A program made the position numbers and the translations under genes. The notes under the pieces are model-generated. The model was given only the letters and a program-made list of their open reading frames with translations. It did no database searches and was not told where the DNA came from. A DNA stretch of 55,104 nucleotides from a virus, in IMG/VR virus record IMGVR_UViG_3300033571_023918, positions 1 to 55,104 of that record; one strand, written 5' to 3'. Positions 10,514 through 19,173 of this stretch are shown here, piece by piece; the first letter of the stretch is position 1, and each line of letters starts with the position of its first letter.

Positions 10514-12176
10514 AGTTACTTTCGTTACGGGCCTTTGGAATATAAAAAGGGATGAACTCCAAGAGGGTTGGTCTCGTTCATTTCAGCACTATTTAGATAA
10601 ATTTGAACAACTACTTCAAATCGACGCCAACCTAATTATTTTTGGGGAAAAAGAACTTGAAGGGTTTGTTTGGGAAAGAAGGGGTCGTGAAAACACTCAG
10701 TTTATCGTTAGGGACCAATCTTGGTTTAAAAATGATTTTTACGACAAAATTCAAAAAATTAGAACCAATCCTGAATGGTTTAATCAATCAGGTTGGTTAC
10801 CCGAATCAACTCAGTCTCGTTTGGATATGTATAACCCTTTGGTTATGTCTAAAATGTTTTTACTTAACGATGCGAGGATTTTTGACTCTTTTGATTCGAC
10901 CCATATGTTTTGGATTGATGCAGGTATAACAAATACGGTTCATCCTGGATATTTTACTCATGATAAAATTCACCATAAGTTTCATAATCTCTTCAGTAAG
11001 TTTGGGTTTGTTGCCTTTCCTTATGCCGCTGAAAAAGAAATTCATGGTTTTACTTATCCTAAAATCAACAACTACGCAGGAAACCATGTAAAACTTGTTT
11101 GTCGTGGTGGAATCTTCGGTGGTAGTAAAGATAGTATTTCTGATGTCAATGGACTTTATTACAATCTGATGAATCAAACTCTATCGGATGGTCTTATGGG
11201 TACAGAAGAATCTTTATTCAGTATTCTTCTTTATCGGCACCCCGATATTTTTGACTACTATGAAATTGAGTCAAACGGACTTATCGGTAAATTTTGTGAA
11301 GATGTCAAAAACGACACCCATAAAGTTAAAAATACTCAGGGCAAAGTCGCATATTCTGATTTGAATATTGATAACTCAGCACTGTATGTAATTACATTTA
11401 ATAGTCCTAATCAGTTTGAGACTTTAATTAAATCAATGGAAATGTATGATAGAAACTTTTTAGATAAACCAAAAAAGTTCTTGTTAGATAATTCATCAGA
11501 TTTAACTACTACTGAAAGATATAAAGAGTTGTGTGATGAATTTGGTTTCGAACATATCAAAAAGGATAACTTAGGAATTTGTGGCGGAAGACAATGGATT
11601 GCCGAGCACTCTCAGGAGAACAAATTTGATTTCTATTGGTTCTTTGAAGATGATATGTTTTTTTATGGTGGTGCTAATGAAACTTGTAAAAATGGTTTTG
11701 TAAGAAAAATTCCTGACCTCTACAACAAATCAATTCAAATTGCCAAAAAAGAATCCTTGGATTTTATAAAACTCAATTTTACCGAATTTTATGGTGACAA
11801 TGGTACTCAATGGTCTTGGTATAATGTACCTCAGCATATTAGAGAGGAGTATTGGCCCGAAAAATCTACTCTTCCAGTACAAGGATTAGACCCCAATGCT
11901 CCAAGAACTAAGTTTAATGAAGTCCGTTCTTTCAAAGGATTAGCTTATGGTATAGGTGAGGTGTATTATTGCAATTGGCCACAAGTGGTTTCAAGATACG
12001 GAAACGAAAAAATGTTCCTCACCACAAAGTGGGATAGACCCTTTGAACAAACTTGGATGAGTTACATTTATCAAGAAACAAAAAAAGGGAACATCAAACC
12101 CTCACTGTTATTTGCAACACCTACCGAACACGATAGATTCGAATTCTACGATGGAAAGTTAAGAAAAGAGTCCTAA
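10506..12176 (+). CDS. Two-domain glycosyltransferase (HtrL-like + GT-A-like)
   Basis: This 556-residue protein appears to be a fusion. Residues about 1-285 are HtrL/YibB-like, with MFWIDAGITN, GGIFGGS and EESLFSILLYRHP. Residues about 290-556 look like a GT-A fold family 2-type transferase. They start with ALYVITFNSPNQFETLIKSM, followed by a conserved region ending in FYWFFEDDMFF, where EDD stands in the place of a DXD metal motif. It is the last of four overlapping genes. A bifunctional enzyme adding two sugars in sequence is plausible but inferred. The next gene starts 18 nt after the stop behind its own promoter-like element. Confidence 0.65.
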   Translation: MNKVTFVTGLWNIKRDELQEGWSRSFQHYLDKFEQLLQIDANLIIFGEKELEGFVWERRGRENTQFIVRDQSWFKNDFYDKIQKIRTNPEWFNQSGWLPESTQSRLDMYNPLVMSKMFLLNDARIFDSFDSTHMFWIDAGITNTVHPGYFTHDKIHHKFHNLFSKFGFVAFPYAAEKEIHGFTYPKINNYAGNHVKLVCRGGIFGGSKDSISDVNGLYYNLMNQTLSDGLMGTEESLFSILLYRHPDIFDYYEIESNGLIGKFCEDVKNDTHKVKNTQGKVAYSDLNIDNSALYVITFNSPNQFETLIKSMEMYDRNFLDKPKKFLLDNSSDLTTTERYKELCDEFGFEHIKKDNLGICGGRQWIAEHSQENKFDFYWFFEDDMFFYGGANETCKNGFVRKIPDLYNKSIQIAKKESLDFIKLNFTEFYGDNGTQWSWYNVPQHIREEYWPEKSTLPVQGLDPNAPRTKFNEVRSFKGLAYGIGEVYYCNWPQVVSRYGNEKMFLTTKWDRPFEQTWMSYIYQETKKGNIKPSLLFATPTEHDRFEFYDGKLRKES

Positions 12177-12181
12177 CAAAG

Positions 12182-12188
12182 TATTTAT
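12182..12188 (+). promoter_or_regulatory. Candidate late promoter element TATTTAT
   Basis: The heptamer lies 6 nt before the ATG at 12195. It is flanked by the short inverted arms ACAAAG (12176-12181) and CTTTGT (12189-12194). Confidence 0.4.
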
Positions 12189-12194
12189 CTTTGT

Positions 12195-12593
12195 ATGGAA
12201 TTCTTTATTAGGAAAAATGCAACTTTGCCAGTTTTAAAAATGCAAGTTGTTCAAGACGGTAGAAGTACCTATGGTGATACTATGGAGTTATTAGAACTCG
12301 CCACCATATTCTTTTCAATGGTTGATGTAAAAACAGGAATTCCTAAAATTGTGGGAGCACCATGTTCTATTGTGAGTTTAATACCAAGTGAACCAGGTGC
12401 ACCAACAGAATACTATATCTATTATCAGTTTACCTCAAGACAAACCGATACCCCTGGGAGATATCAAGGACAATTCTTAATTAAGAACAGTGGATTACTC
12501 GGTACTCAACAAGGAAATTTGATTGTCCCCATCCGTGAGGAACTTTATATCAATATCGAAGATAGTTTTATTTCGGAACAATCTTGTTGTTAG
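12195..12593 (+). CDS. Small beta-rich virion-type protein
   Basis: This 132-residue protein has no recognised enzyme motif. The composition is strand-rich. A segment beginning TLPVLKMQVVQDGRSTYGD, followed by a strand with IFFSMVDVKTG and ending in REELYINIEDSFI, is reminiscent of N-terminal domains of baseplate upper proteins (BppU-like). That resemblance is an impression, not a demonstrated match. It ends with two Cys. The candidate late element at its start and a terminator just after it make it a one-gene unit, which suits a structural protein. Confidence 0.5.
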   Translation: MEFFIRKNATLPVLKMQVVQDGRSTYGDTMELLELATIFFSMVDVKTGIPKIVGAPCSIVSLIPSEPGAPTEYYIYYQFTSRQTDTPGRYQGQFLIKNSGLLGTQQGNLIVPIREELYINIEDSFISEQSCC

Positions 12594-12599
12594 TTTGAC

Positions 12600-12618
12600 A
12601 ACCCAATTCGGGTTTTTT
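12600..12618 (+). terminator. Rho-independent terminator
   Basis: Stem AACCC (12600-12604) pairs with GGGTT (12610-12614), followed by a T-run. It lies directly after the 132-aa gene and before the polymerase leader. The stem is short, so efficiency is uncertain. Confidence 0.6.
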
Positions 12619-12619
12619 A

Positions 12620-12626
12620 TATTTAT
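12620..12626 (+). promoter_or_regulatory. TATTTAT element upstream of DNA polymerase
   Basis: The heptamer lies 42 nt before the ATG at 12669. It is the only copy leading a replication gene, so it may give late polymerase expression or be a chance overlap with the terminator T-run. Confidence 0.25.
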
Positions 12627-12668
12627 CGATGAATGAGTAAGACAAACTCCACTTAGTTGTGGAAGATA

Positions 12669-15497
12669 ATGTGTCACTCGGTAAAAATTGAAAATATGAT
12701 TGACGAAGAAGTTATCAAGTCATTTTTGGAGGGTAATGACCCTGAAGAATTTATCGTAGCAGTAGAATTTGACTACGCATCCGATTCCATTTATAAAATT
12801 AAAGAAATACCAGGGAAAGGAAAAGAAATCCGTAAGGATACATTCATTCCATTTTGTTGGGTAGGTGACCTTCATAACATGGGTTTTTATCAAAACTCTA
12901 AAGGGTTACAGAAAGAGGCAATGACCAAACATGGTATTGTCATTGAGAAACTCGATACTCACGGTGACCCTCGTATGGAAAAAGGGTTAACCTTTATAGT
13001 TAAATCCCTTAAGGGTTATCGTCATCTTATTCAATTTTTCCGAGAAGGGGGTGCTGACCCATGGGGTGAGAAGTTCCGTGATAAAATTCTTATTCTCCCC
13101 CCCGTTGAGCAATACTTTATCTCAAAAGAAAAACGACTCTTTAAGGGTTATGAAGACTATGACGAGGTAACTCGACTTGTATATGACTTAGAGACAACTT
13201 CACTTGAACCTAAAGATGGTAGAATCTTTATGATTGGTATTAGGACCAACACCGGATTTAACAAGATTATTGAGTGTGTAAATGAGGAAGATGAGGTTAA
13301 AGGTATTGTTGAGTTTTTCAATATTATCAACCAGTTAAAACCTAGTATTATTGGGGGTTACAACTCAGCAAACTTCGATTGGAATTGGTTGTTTGAGAGG
13401 TCTCGTATTTTGGGGATTGATATAAGGAAGGTTTGTAAGTCACTTCACCCTCAACATTCCATTTCTCAAAAGAAGAACATGTTGAAGTTAGCAAACGAGA
13501 TTGAAGATTTTATGCAAACCTCTATTTGGGGTTATAATGTAATTGACATTATCCATGCTGTTAGACGAGCACAGGCAATTAACTCATCAATCAAAAGTGC
13601 TGGTCTTAAGTATATTTCTGAGTTTATCAATGCCAAGGAAGCGGACCGAGTGTACATTAATCACGACAGTATTGGTAAGATGTATACTGAAAACCATGAG
13701 TATTGGTTGAACTTGAAAACTGGCGAATATCGTAAAAAAGGTGATTTTGTGGATTTGGATGTAAAATTCCCTGACACTTATTTGCTTACCAACGGTGTTG
13801 ATATTGTTGAGAGATACCTTCAAGATGACTTGGAGGAAACTTTAAAAGTTGATAAGGAATTCAATCAGGGTTCTTTTCTTCTTGCCTCGATGATTCCCAC
13901 AACTTATGAGAGAGTATCTACTATGGGTACCGCTACTCTATGGAAAATGTTGATGCTTGCCTGGAGTTATAAAAACAATCTCGCAATCCCCGCCAAACAA
14001 GGTAAGACAGACTTCGTAGGAGGTCTCTCACGACTCTTAAAGGTCGGATATTCAAAGGATGTCCTTAAACTCGATTTCTCGTCTCTGTACCCCTCTATTC
14101 AACTCGTACATGATGTTTTTCCTGAGTGTGATGTAACAGGAGCGATGAAAGGTATGTTAAAGTATTTCCGTGACACTCGTATCAAATACAAAGAACTTGC
14201 TGAGGAATTTTACGAAACCGACCGAAAGAAATCTGAATCATACGGAAACAAACAACTCCCTATCAAAATCTTTATTAACTCTATGTTCGGTGCACTCTCT
14301 GCTCCACAGGTATTTGCATGGGGGGACATGTATATGGGTGAGCAAATCACCTGTACTGGTCGTCAATATCTTCGTCAAATGATTAAGTTCTTTATGGCTC
14401 GTGGTTACACCCCCCTTGTAATGGATACGGACGGTGTGAACTTTTCCCTACCTGAGGGTGCAAAGTCTCGCAGTTATGTTGGTCGTGGATTAAATTGGAA
14501 GGTAAAACTTGGTAAGGTCTATGAGGGTCCTGAAGCGGATGTTGCAGAATACAATGACATCTTTATGAGGGGAGAAATGGCTTTGGATACCGATGGTGTA
14601 TGGCCATCGTGTATTAACCTTGCTCGTAAGAACTATGCGGTTATGGATTATAAGGGTAAAATCAAACTTACCGGTAATTCCATTAAATCTAAGAAACTTC
14701 CCGGTTACATCGAAAAATTTTTGGACAAAGGTATCAAGATGTTATTGGAGGGTAATGGTAAGGAGTTTGTGGATTACTACTATGAATACTTAGAGAAGAT
14801 TTACAACCAACAGATTCCTCTTGCTCAAATTGCTCAGAAAGCTAAAGTTAAACAGACCCTTGAGGATTACAAGGTTCGGTGTACACAGACCACAAAAGCG
14901 GGGTCTTTGATGTCCCGTCAAGCACATATGGAACTTGCCATTCACCATAAAATGAATGTAAACTTGGGGGATTTGATTATGTATGTTAACAACGGTGAGA
15001 AAGCATCTCATGGTGATGTTCAAAAGGTTCCTGCTAAGAGGTACTCCGACCTTCAAAAGAAACGAATCTTTGAAAAAACGGGTGAGGTTCTTCAAGATGT
15101 CGCCTCATACATTAACCTTAATTGTTATATTCTGAATCCTGATGACCTCGAAAACAATCCCGAGATGACGGGGGATTACAATGTAGCTCGAGCTGTTACA
15201 ACATTTAACAAAAGAATTGAACCTCTTTTGGTTTGTTTTAAGGATGAAGTTCGTAAGGAATTGATTGTAAATAATCCTGAGGATATGGGTATATTCACCC
15301 ACACACAATGTGAGTTAATTAACGGATACCCTATGGGTCTTGGTGACCAAGACGAATTGGATGAGGTAATGACTTTATCTGATGGTGAGATAAGATATTG
15401 GGAAAAGAGAGGTCTTTCAGAAAATTATATCTATGATTTTGCAGAAGAAGGTTGGCAACAGTATATTTACAACTATGAAACTGAAAGACATAGTTAA
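12669..15497 (+). CDS. 43: Family B DNA polymerase (T4 gp43-like)
   Basis: This is the replicative polymerase with 3'-5' proofreading, 942 residues from this ATG. Exonuclease motif I, YDLETTS, lies at about 172-178, and exo II, GGYNSANFDWNW, follows near 235. Polymerase motif A, LDFSSLYPSIQL, is near 468-479, motif B, KIFINSMFGALSAP, near 533, and motif C, MDTDGVNFS, near 585. All catalytic acids are present. Length is close to T4 gp43. The start is uncertain: the frame is open back to a TTG at 12657, and another ATG lies at 12696. I chose 12669 because GGAAG lies just before it. The downstream HsdS-like gene starts inside the polymerase 3' end, so the two are probably translated together. 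Polymerase clamp and loader genes are not in this window. Confidence 0.95.
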   Translation: MCHSVKIENMIDEEVIKSFLEGNDPEEFIVAVEFDYASDSIYKIKEIPGKGKEIRKDTFIPFCWVGDLHNMGFYQNSKGLQKEAMTKHGIVIEKLDTHGDPRMEKGLTFIVKSLKGYRHLIQFFREGGADPWGEKFRDKILILPPVEQYFISKEKRLFKGYEDYDEVTRLVYDLETTSLEPKDGRIFMIGIRTNTGFNKIIECVNEEDEVKGIVEFFNIINQLKPSIIGGYNSANFDWNWLFERSRILGIDIRKVCKSLHPQHSISQKKNMLKLANEIEDFMQTSIWGYNVIDIIHAVRRAQAINSSIKSAGLKYISEFINAKEADRVYINHDSIGKMYTENHEYWLNLKTGEYRKKGDFVDLDVKFPDTYLLTNGVDIVERYLQDDLEETLKVDKEFNQGSFLLASMIPTTYERVSTMGTATLWKMLMLAWSYKNNLAIPAKQGKTDFVGGLSRLLKVGYSKDVLKLDFSSLYPSIQLVHDVFPECDVTGAMKGMLKYFRDTRIKYKELAEEFYETDRKKSESYGNKQLPIKIFINSMFGALSAPQVFAWGDMYMGEQITCTGRQYLRQMIKFFMARGYTPLVMDTDGVNFSLPEGAKSRSYVGRGLNWKVKLGKVYEGPEADVAEYNDIFMRGEMALDTDGVWPSCINLARKNYAVMDYKGKIKLTGNSIKSKKLPGYIEKFLDKGIKMLLEGNGKEFVDYYYEYLEKIYNQQIPLAQIAQKAKVKQTLEDYKVRCTQTTKAGSLMSRQAHMELAIHHKMNVNLGDLIMYVNNGEKASHGDVQKVPAKRYSDLQKKRIFEKTGEVLQDVASYINLNCYILNPDDLENNPEMTGDYNVARAVTTFNKRIEPLLVCFKDEVRKELIVNNPEDMGIFTHTQCELINGYPMGLGDQDELDEVMTLSDGEIRYWEKRGLSENYIYDFAEEGWQQYIYNYETERHS

Positions 15498-15762
15498 CCT
15501 CAACATTGACAACCCCGCGGCTGATTTTTGGATTATCCGTCGTGGTAGTGATAAACAAGTTGGTCGTCCCACCCGAGAGTATTCTCCCGAACATATTGGA
15601 GTATCGGTCATTCGACCTGACTTGGTACTTGCAGATTACCTTTTTTATGTTTTTGAGTTCATGGCAAACCAAGGTGTGTTCGTGAAATTGGCAGAGGGTA
15701 CGACCAATTTAAGGACAATAAAGATTAGAGACCTGAAAAATATCCCACTTAAGACTGCTTGA
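15475..15762 (+). CDS. Small HsdS-like (restriction specificity subunit-like) protein
   Basis: This 95-residue protein starts at an ATG 23 nt inside the polymerase gene; the frame is open further upstream, but this start gives MKLKDIVNLN, a usual HsdS-type opening. Residues 45-92 (DYLFYVFEFMANQG, then LAEGTTNLRTIKIRDLKNIP) follow the pattern of half a type I restriction target-recognition unit, including the Gly-Thr-Thr and the terminal IP-L. It is about a quarter of a normal HsdS and no HsdM or HsdR is nearby. It may be a DNA-binding adaptor or an HsdS mimic; function is not known. Its 3' end overlaps the convergent minus-strand gene by 14 nt. Confidence 0.6.
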   Translation: MKLKDIVNLNIDNPAADFWIIRRGSDKQVGRPTREYSPEHIGVSVIRPDLVLADYLFYVFEFMANQGVFVKLAEGTTNLRTIKIRDLKNIPLKTA

Positions 15763-16084
15763 GTCCGTCAGAGGATATAATATACCAAACACCTGCACAG
15801 AATCTAAATTCTACGCAAGCACCTCTTTCTATTAAAAGTTCATCGTAATCTTCATCGATTCTGCCGATATCGGGGACAATAAGAACTTTAGTCATCGCTT
15901 TGATTACTGTATGGTCGGTTGACATACTATCCAAACGGACTTTTGCTTGTGGTATACCACGGATGACAATACAAGTTTCTCCGTGTGTTTCATAAAACGG
16001 CTCAGAAACCACAGCAGTTTCAGATGTGGTTATCATTTTCCCATTGATAACTCTTTGTGAGGGTGTGTTTTTTATTACTGACAT
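15749..16084 (-). CDS. Small virion-type protein, function unknown
   Basis: This 111-residue protein is predicted to be beta-rich. Its end, GACVEFRFCAGVWYIISS, is of a kind seen in small phage virion or decoration proteins, where a strand pair with W-Y-I closes the domain. It has no catalytic motif, signal peptide or membrane segment. It is the promoter-distal gene of the minus-strand unit, 7 nt after the 129-aa gene. The neighbour two genes upstream looks structural, so a virion role is a reasonable guess only. Confidence 0.5.
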   Translation of the reverse strand: MSVIKNTPSQRVINGKMITTSETAVVSEPFYETHGETCIVIRGIPQAKVRLDSMSTDHTVIKAMTKVLIVPDIGRIDEDYDELLIERGACVEFRFCAGVWYIISSDGLKQS

Positions 16085-16091
16085 AACTTAT

Positions 16092-16481
16092 TTATTCGTT
16101 TAAATCTACATATATTTCCCACTCAGTATCCATACGACCTTTTACATTATCTGCGTTTAACTTATTAATAAGAATTCCAACCCAAAGGTTAGGATAATTT
16201 TGAGAATTCGACATTTTGAGATTTTTAGTAATTATATTCTTGGAAAAAATTTCGGACAATGTGTTTTCGGCCTCATCCAAGTCTTTTGCCATTTGTTGGT
16301 ATTCAACACCATCAAAATCTTGAGTTGTTTTTATCACAAAAGTATATGCAACTAACTCACCTGCTTTGGTGAGGGTTAAAAATAGTTTAGTATCAACTAT
16401 TTTGAAATTGGTATCTATCGATTTAAAAAGATAATCAAAAATTGATTTAAGACGGTCTCTGTTTTCCATATTAAACAACAT
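16092..16481 (-). CDS. Conserved-looking protein of unknown function
   Basis: This 129-residue acidic and basic mixed protein was not recognised. It starts 11 nt inside the preceding virion-type gene (a second ATG at 16469 would avoid the overlap), so it is probably coupled to it. A central strand pair (KLFLTLTKAGELVAYTFVI) and a helix with DLDEAENTLSEIF are visible. The final stretch, ending EWEIYVDLNE, looks like an edge strand. No enzyme motif is evident. Confidence 0.45.
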   Translation of the reverse strand: MLFNMENRDRLKSIFDYLFKSIDTNFKIVDTKLFLTLTKAGELVAYTFVIKTTQDFDGVEYQQMAKDLDEAENTLSEIFSKNIITKNLKMSNSQNYPNLWVGILINKLNADNVKGRMDTEWEIYVDLNE

Positions 16482-17589
16482 AGATTTGTCTTGGCATTGC
16501 TCTAAACTTCATTTGTTTGTTGAGATTTTCTGCCAATAGTGCTTCTTTTTCCATTTGTTTTTCAGGGCGTAGTCTTTCTAACCTTAGTTTCAATTCTTCT
16601 TCTAATTTAGATTTTTCATCCTTGGACTCCGTAGCCAACGACTGATAGTCCATTTGAAGCTCTGAGTCAGGTGTTTTAAGATTTCCTGAATATTTTCCTC
16701 TAACTCTTGATAATGTTTCTTTAGAATATGCGGTAAACCACTTTCTGACCCATTGTTGTGCGGGAACATTTAAGTCTTCCCAAGAAAGTTCTTCGATTGG
16801 AACATCAGACGGTAATTTGATAATGTCAGGATTGTCTTTTATACATTGTGCACGACTGTCCCCATCAACATCATAATACCAATACCAAACAGCTTTGCCG
16901 GTGTAAGAGGAATAATTACTGAACGAAAAGTTTGAACCAGGTGCGTTGTAGAGGGTCACTAATCTTTTACCATCAGGTAATCCCGTAATTTTGTAAGTCA
17001 ACGCCCCACCCAAAATTCTATTAAGAATATTTGCCTCTTGGAATCGAAGTAAATAATCAAAACCGCTTAGCATAAAATAAGAACCCGCATTTCCCATTTG
17101 GGCGTATCCCGCTTGGTTTGCTCCTAATCCCAAACCACCAAACCCATAATCAGTTGTACCAAAAAGAGCTAAGTTCTGAAAAGGTTGATTCGAAAACCAT
17201 AGTAACTCATTTATTTCTCTACCTGCAGGTATTTCGTATGATTGGGTGTTAGCACTTAAAACGAAATAATCCTTTTTCAACACATAAGGACCCGTAGTTT
17301 GTAAACCCACAATCTTAGAGTATGCATATGTAAATTGGTCTTCTAAATTAAAAGTACGGGTAACCAAAGCTCTAGCCACTGATTTCTCGTTCATATTTAG
17401 GTTAACCAAATTAACCCAGTTAGATTCAATAAGCCAATCCAAAGTATATTGTTCATAGTCTTGAATGGATAATTCCATCAAGGAGTCCAACATTTCATCT
17501 TCGAGTTCTACAGCTCTCAGAGGGGCACCAAGTTGGTGACGAAGTCGTGTATAAATTCTACTTCTTTCGGGTTCAGGTAATACAGCCAT
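16471..17589 (-). CDS. Virion structural protein (head-tail connector candidate)
   Basis: This 372-residue protein opens with PERSRIYTRLRHQLGAPLRAVEL and is followed by a helical section to about 100, as expected for a connector or neck protein. The middle (about 105-250) is rich in Gly, Tyr, Phe and strands. The C-terminal 80 residues form a charged helix (SKLEEELKLRLERLRPEKQMEKEAL), likely a coiled coil. I recognise the overall type from T4-like marine phages but cannot assign a T4 gene number. A TATTTAT element in the minus orientation lies 4 nt before the ATG, which suggests late expression. Confidence 0.55.
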   Translation of the reverse strand: MAVLPEPERSRIYTRLRHQLGAPLRAVELEDEMLDSLMELSIQDYEQYTLDWLIESNWVNLVNLNMNEKSVARALVTRTFNLEDQFTYAYSKIVGLQTTGPYVLKKDYFVLSANTQSYEIPAGREINELLWFSNQPFQNLALFGTTDYGFGGLGLGANQAGYAQMGNAGSYFMLSGFDYLLRFQEANILNRILGGALTYKITGLPDGKRLVTLYNAPGSNFSFSNYSSYTGKAVWYWYYDVDGDSRAQCIKDNPDIIKLPSDVPIEELSWEDLNVPAQQWVRKWFTAYSKETLSRVRGKYSGNLKTPDSELQMDYQSLATESKDEKSKLEEELKLRLERLRPEKQMEKEALLAENLNKQMKFRAMPRQIYVV

Positions 17590-17593
17590 ACCT

Positions 17594-17600
17594 ATAAATA
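17594..17600 (-). promoter_or_regulatory. Candidate late promoter element TATTTAT (minus strand)
   Basis: The plus-strand sequence is ATAAATA, so the heptamer reads TATTTAT toward the 372-aa gene, 4 nt before its ATG, in a 17-nt gap between genes. Confidence 0.4.
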
Positions 17601-17606
17601 CCGCGA

Positions 17607-19133
17607 TTATCTCAAATCGTATATCATTTGTGTTTTCTCAAAAACATAGTTTCCCATGACAATTTCACCTTTGTTTTCAAAGACGACCACTTTTTTACCC
17701 TTAACAAATACCATCCAATCAACATTGTATTTTGCAACTTCACCAGTCTTGGTCACAACCAAACGACCGTTTTGTTCTAAAATCTCATCGAACCCTTTTA
17801 CCTGTGCAGTAAGTTTCGAGTTTTCGACAACTATTTCCATGTCTATTTTTTGAATTGCGTCTTTGGTTTTTCCAGCACCTGCTGTCACAATTACCTTAGC
17901 GTTTGGAATACTCTCTTGAAGACGAACCTGTGCCATATTTTCTCTACGGGTACCAACATTATCCTTCTCTTTGAGGGTATTCATAATAGAATGGAATGTT
18001 TGACTGTTTGGGTCAAAAATTCTTGAACTAAATTGTTCGATGTAGTTACAGAGTCTTTTCATTTCTGAGATTTGTTCTGCAGGGGTCTTCCCTTCGAAGT
18101 TCACAGATTTTTCCTTGAGTGACTTGGTAATAACTCTATTTAAATCTCTTACCATAATACAAAAGACGGAATAGTTAGTGTTCATATAATTAATGACACT
18201 ACGACCCGGTTTTTCTAAATCGTAAACTCCGGGTATTTCACCATTCTCCCTTTTGTTGTGGTAGTTGTCAGCAAAGAGGTTTCTAAGAATATCATTAATT
18301 GTGTTCTTATAGATGTCTCTTGCGCGTAGGTTGTTGTTGAACAACACTCTGAAGAATTCTACTTCCCCCCTTGTACACGATTCTGATTTTGTTTCCATTA
18401 GTATCTTACCCATTTCTTGTGACTCCAATAACTTGGTTTGTGTTTTGAGTGTATACATATCTCCCACAAAGTCCCAATTGACCACGGTCCAAAAGTTTTT
18501 GATATACTCATCTCTTTTGTTTTTGTATTTGAGGTAGTATGCATGTTCCCACAAATCTAAGCCCAAAATTGGATATCCGCCGCCTTCAATTACATTCATC
18601 AATGGATTATCTTGATTTGGAGTTGACATTATCTTTAGGGTTCCTTTGTTGGTAAGGATTAACCACACCCATCCTGAACCGAATCTTTGTATGGCAACTT
18701 CTTCGAATTGTTTTTTGAACTTCTCGAACGTTCCAAAATCTTTTTTAATTTGTTGAAGTAACTCTTTACCGATTCTTTGTGGTTGGGGGGATAACATATT
18801 CCAAAAAAGTGCGTGGTTAAATGCACCCCCTGCGTTATCTCTTACTCCTTTAGGGTATTTTGAAATACCTCTGATTATTTTTTCGAGGTCGTGGTCTCCC
18901 TTTCTCTTTGACAGTAAGTTGTTGAGTTTATCCACATAACCTTTGTAGTGTTTGTTGTAGTGGACATTCATGGTTTCGGAATCTATGAATCTTTTTACCG
19001 CAGAGTAACTGTAGGGTAATTTTTCTATTCCGATTTTTTTTCCTTCTTGTAAAAGTTCTTTGGCTTGTTCTCTTTTTTGTTCGTGAAGAATTTGTTTTTC
19101 AATCTTCTCTACCGATTCTTGTATGTGTTGCAT
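17607..19133 (-). CDS. Mn-type superoxide dismutase fused to a PD-(D/E)XK-like domain
   Basis: This 508-residue protein has two parts. Residues about 36-235 are an Fe/Mn superoxide dismutase, which converts superoxide to peroxide and oxygen. The metal ligands are all present: H58 (NVHYNKHY), H107 (GAFNHALFW), and D193 and H197 (GLDLWEHAYY). GSGWVWL, NQDNPLM with Q174 and NFWTVVNW are also there; Q174 with the AGG before F-NH points to the Mn type. Residues 236-508 are not SOD. They include a helical stretch with E399 and E406 and then KIDMEIVVENSKLTAQVK, in which D431 and Q444-x-K446 fit a PD-(D/E)XK nuclease core, ending in strands (VDWMVFVKGKKVVVFENKG). A TATTTAT element lies 18 nt before the start. 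The nuclease assignment is inference; the SOD assignment is firm. Confidence 0.85.
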   Translation of the reverse strand: MQHIQESVEKIEKQILHEQKREQAKELLQEGKKIGIEKLPYSYSAVKRFIDSETMNVHYNKHYKGYVDKLNNLLSKRKGDHDLEKIIRGISKYPKGVRDNAGGAFNHALFWNMLSPQPQRIGKELLQQIKKDFGTFEKFKKQFEEVAIQRFGSGWVWLILTNKGTLKIMSTPNQDNPLMNVIEGGGYPILGLDLWEHAYYLKYKNKRDEYIKNFWTVVNWDFVGDMYTLKTQTKLLESQEMGKILMETKSESCTRGEVEFFRVLFNNNLRARDIYKNTINDILRNLFADNYHNKRENGEIPGVYDLEKPGRSVINYMNTNYSVFCIMVRDLNRVITKSLKEKSVNFEGKTPAEQISEMKRLCNYIEQFSSRIFDPNSQTFHSIMNTLKEKDNVGTRRENMAQVRLQESIPNAKVIVTAGAGKTKDAIQKIDMEIVVENSKLTAQVKGFDEILEQNGRLVVTKTGEVAKYNVDWMVFVKGKKVVVFENKGEIVMGNYVFEKTQMIYDLR

Positions 19134-19151
19134 GGTCTATATTATTTTTCT

Positions 19152-19158
19152 ATAAATA
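19152..19158 (-). promoter_or_regulatory. Candidate late promoter element TATTTAT (minus strand)
   Basis: The heptamer reads toward the SOD-fusion gene, 18 nt before its ATG at 19133, in the 40-nt gap after the helicase gene. Confidence 0.4.
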
Positions 19159-19173
19159 ATAGACAACTACCGA

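Noticed and set aside
16089-16095. TATTTAT heptamer on the plus strand
   Set aside because: It faces no plus-strand gene and lies at the 3' end of a minus-strand gene, so it is taken as chance.
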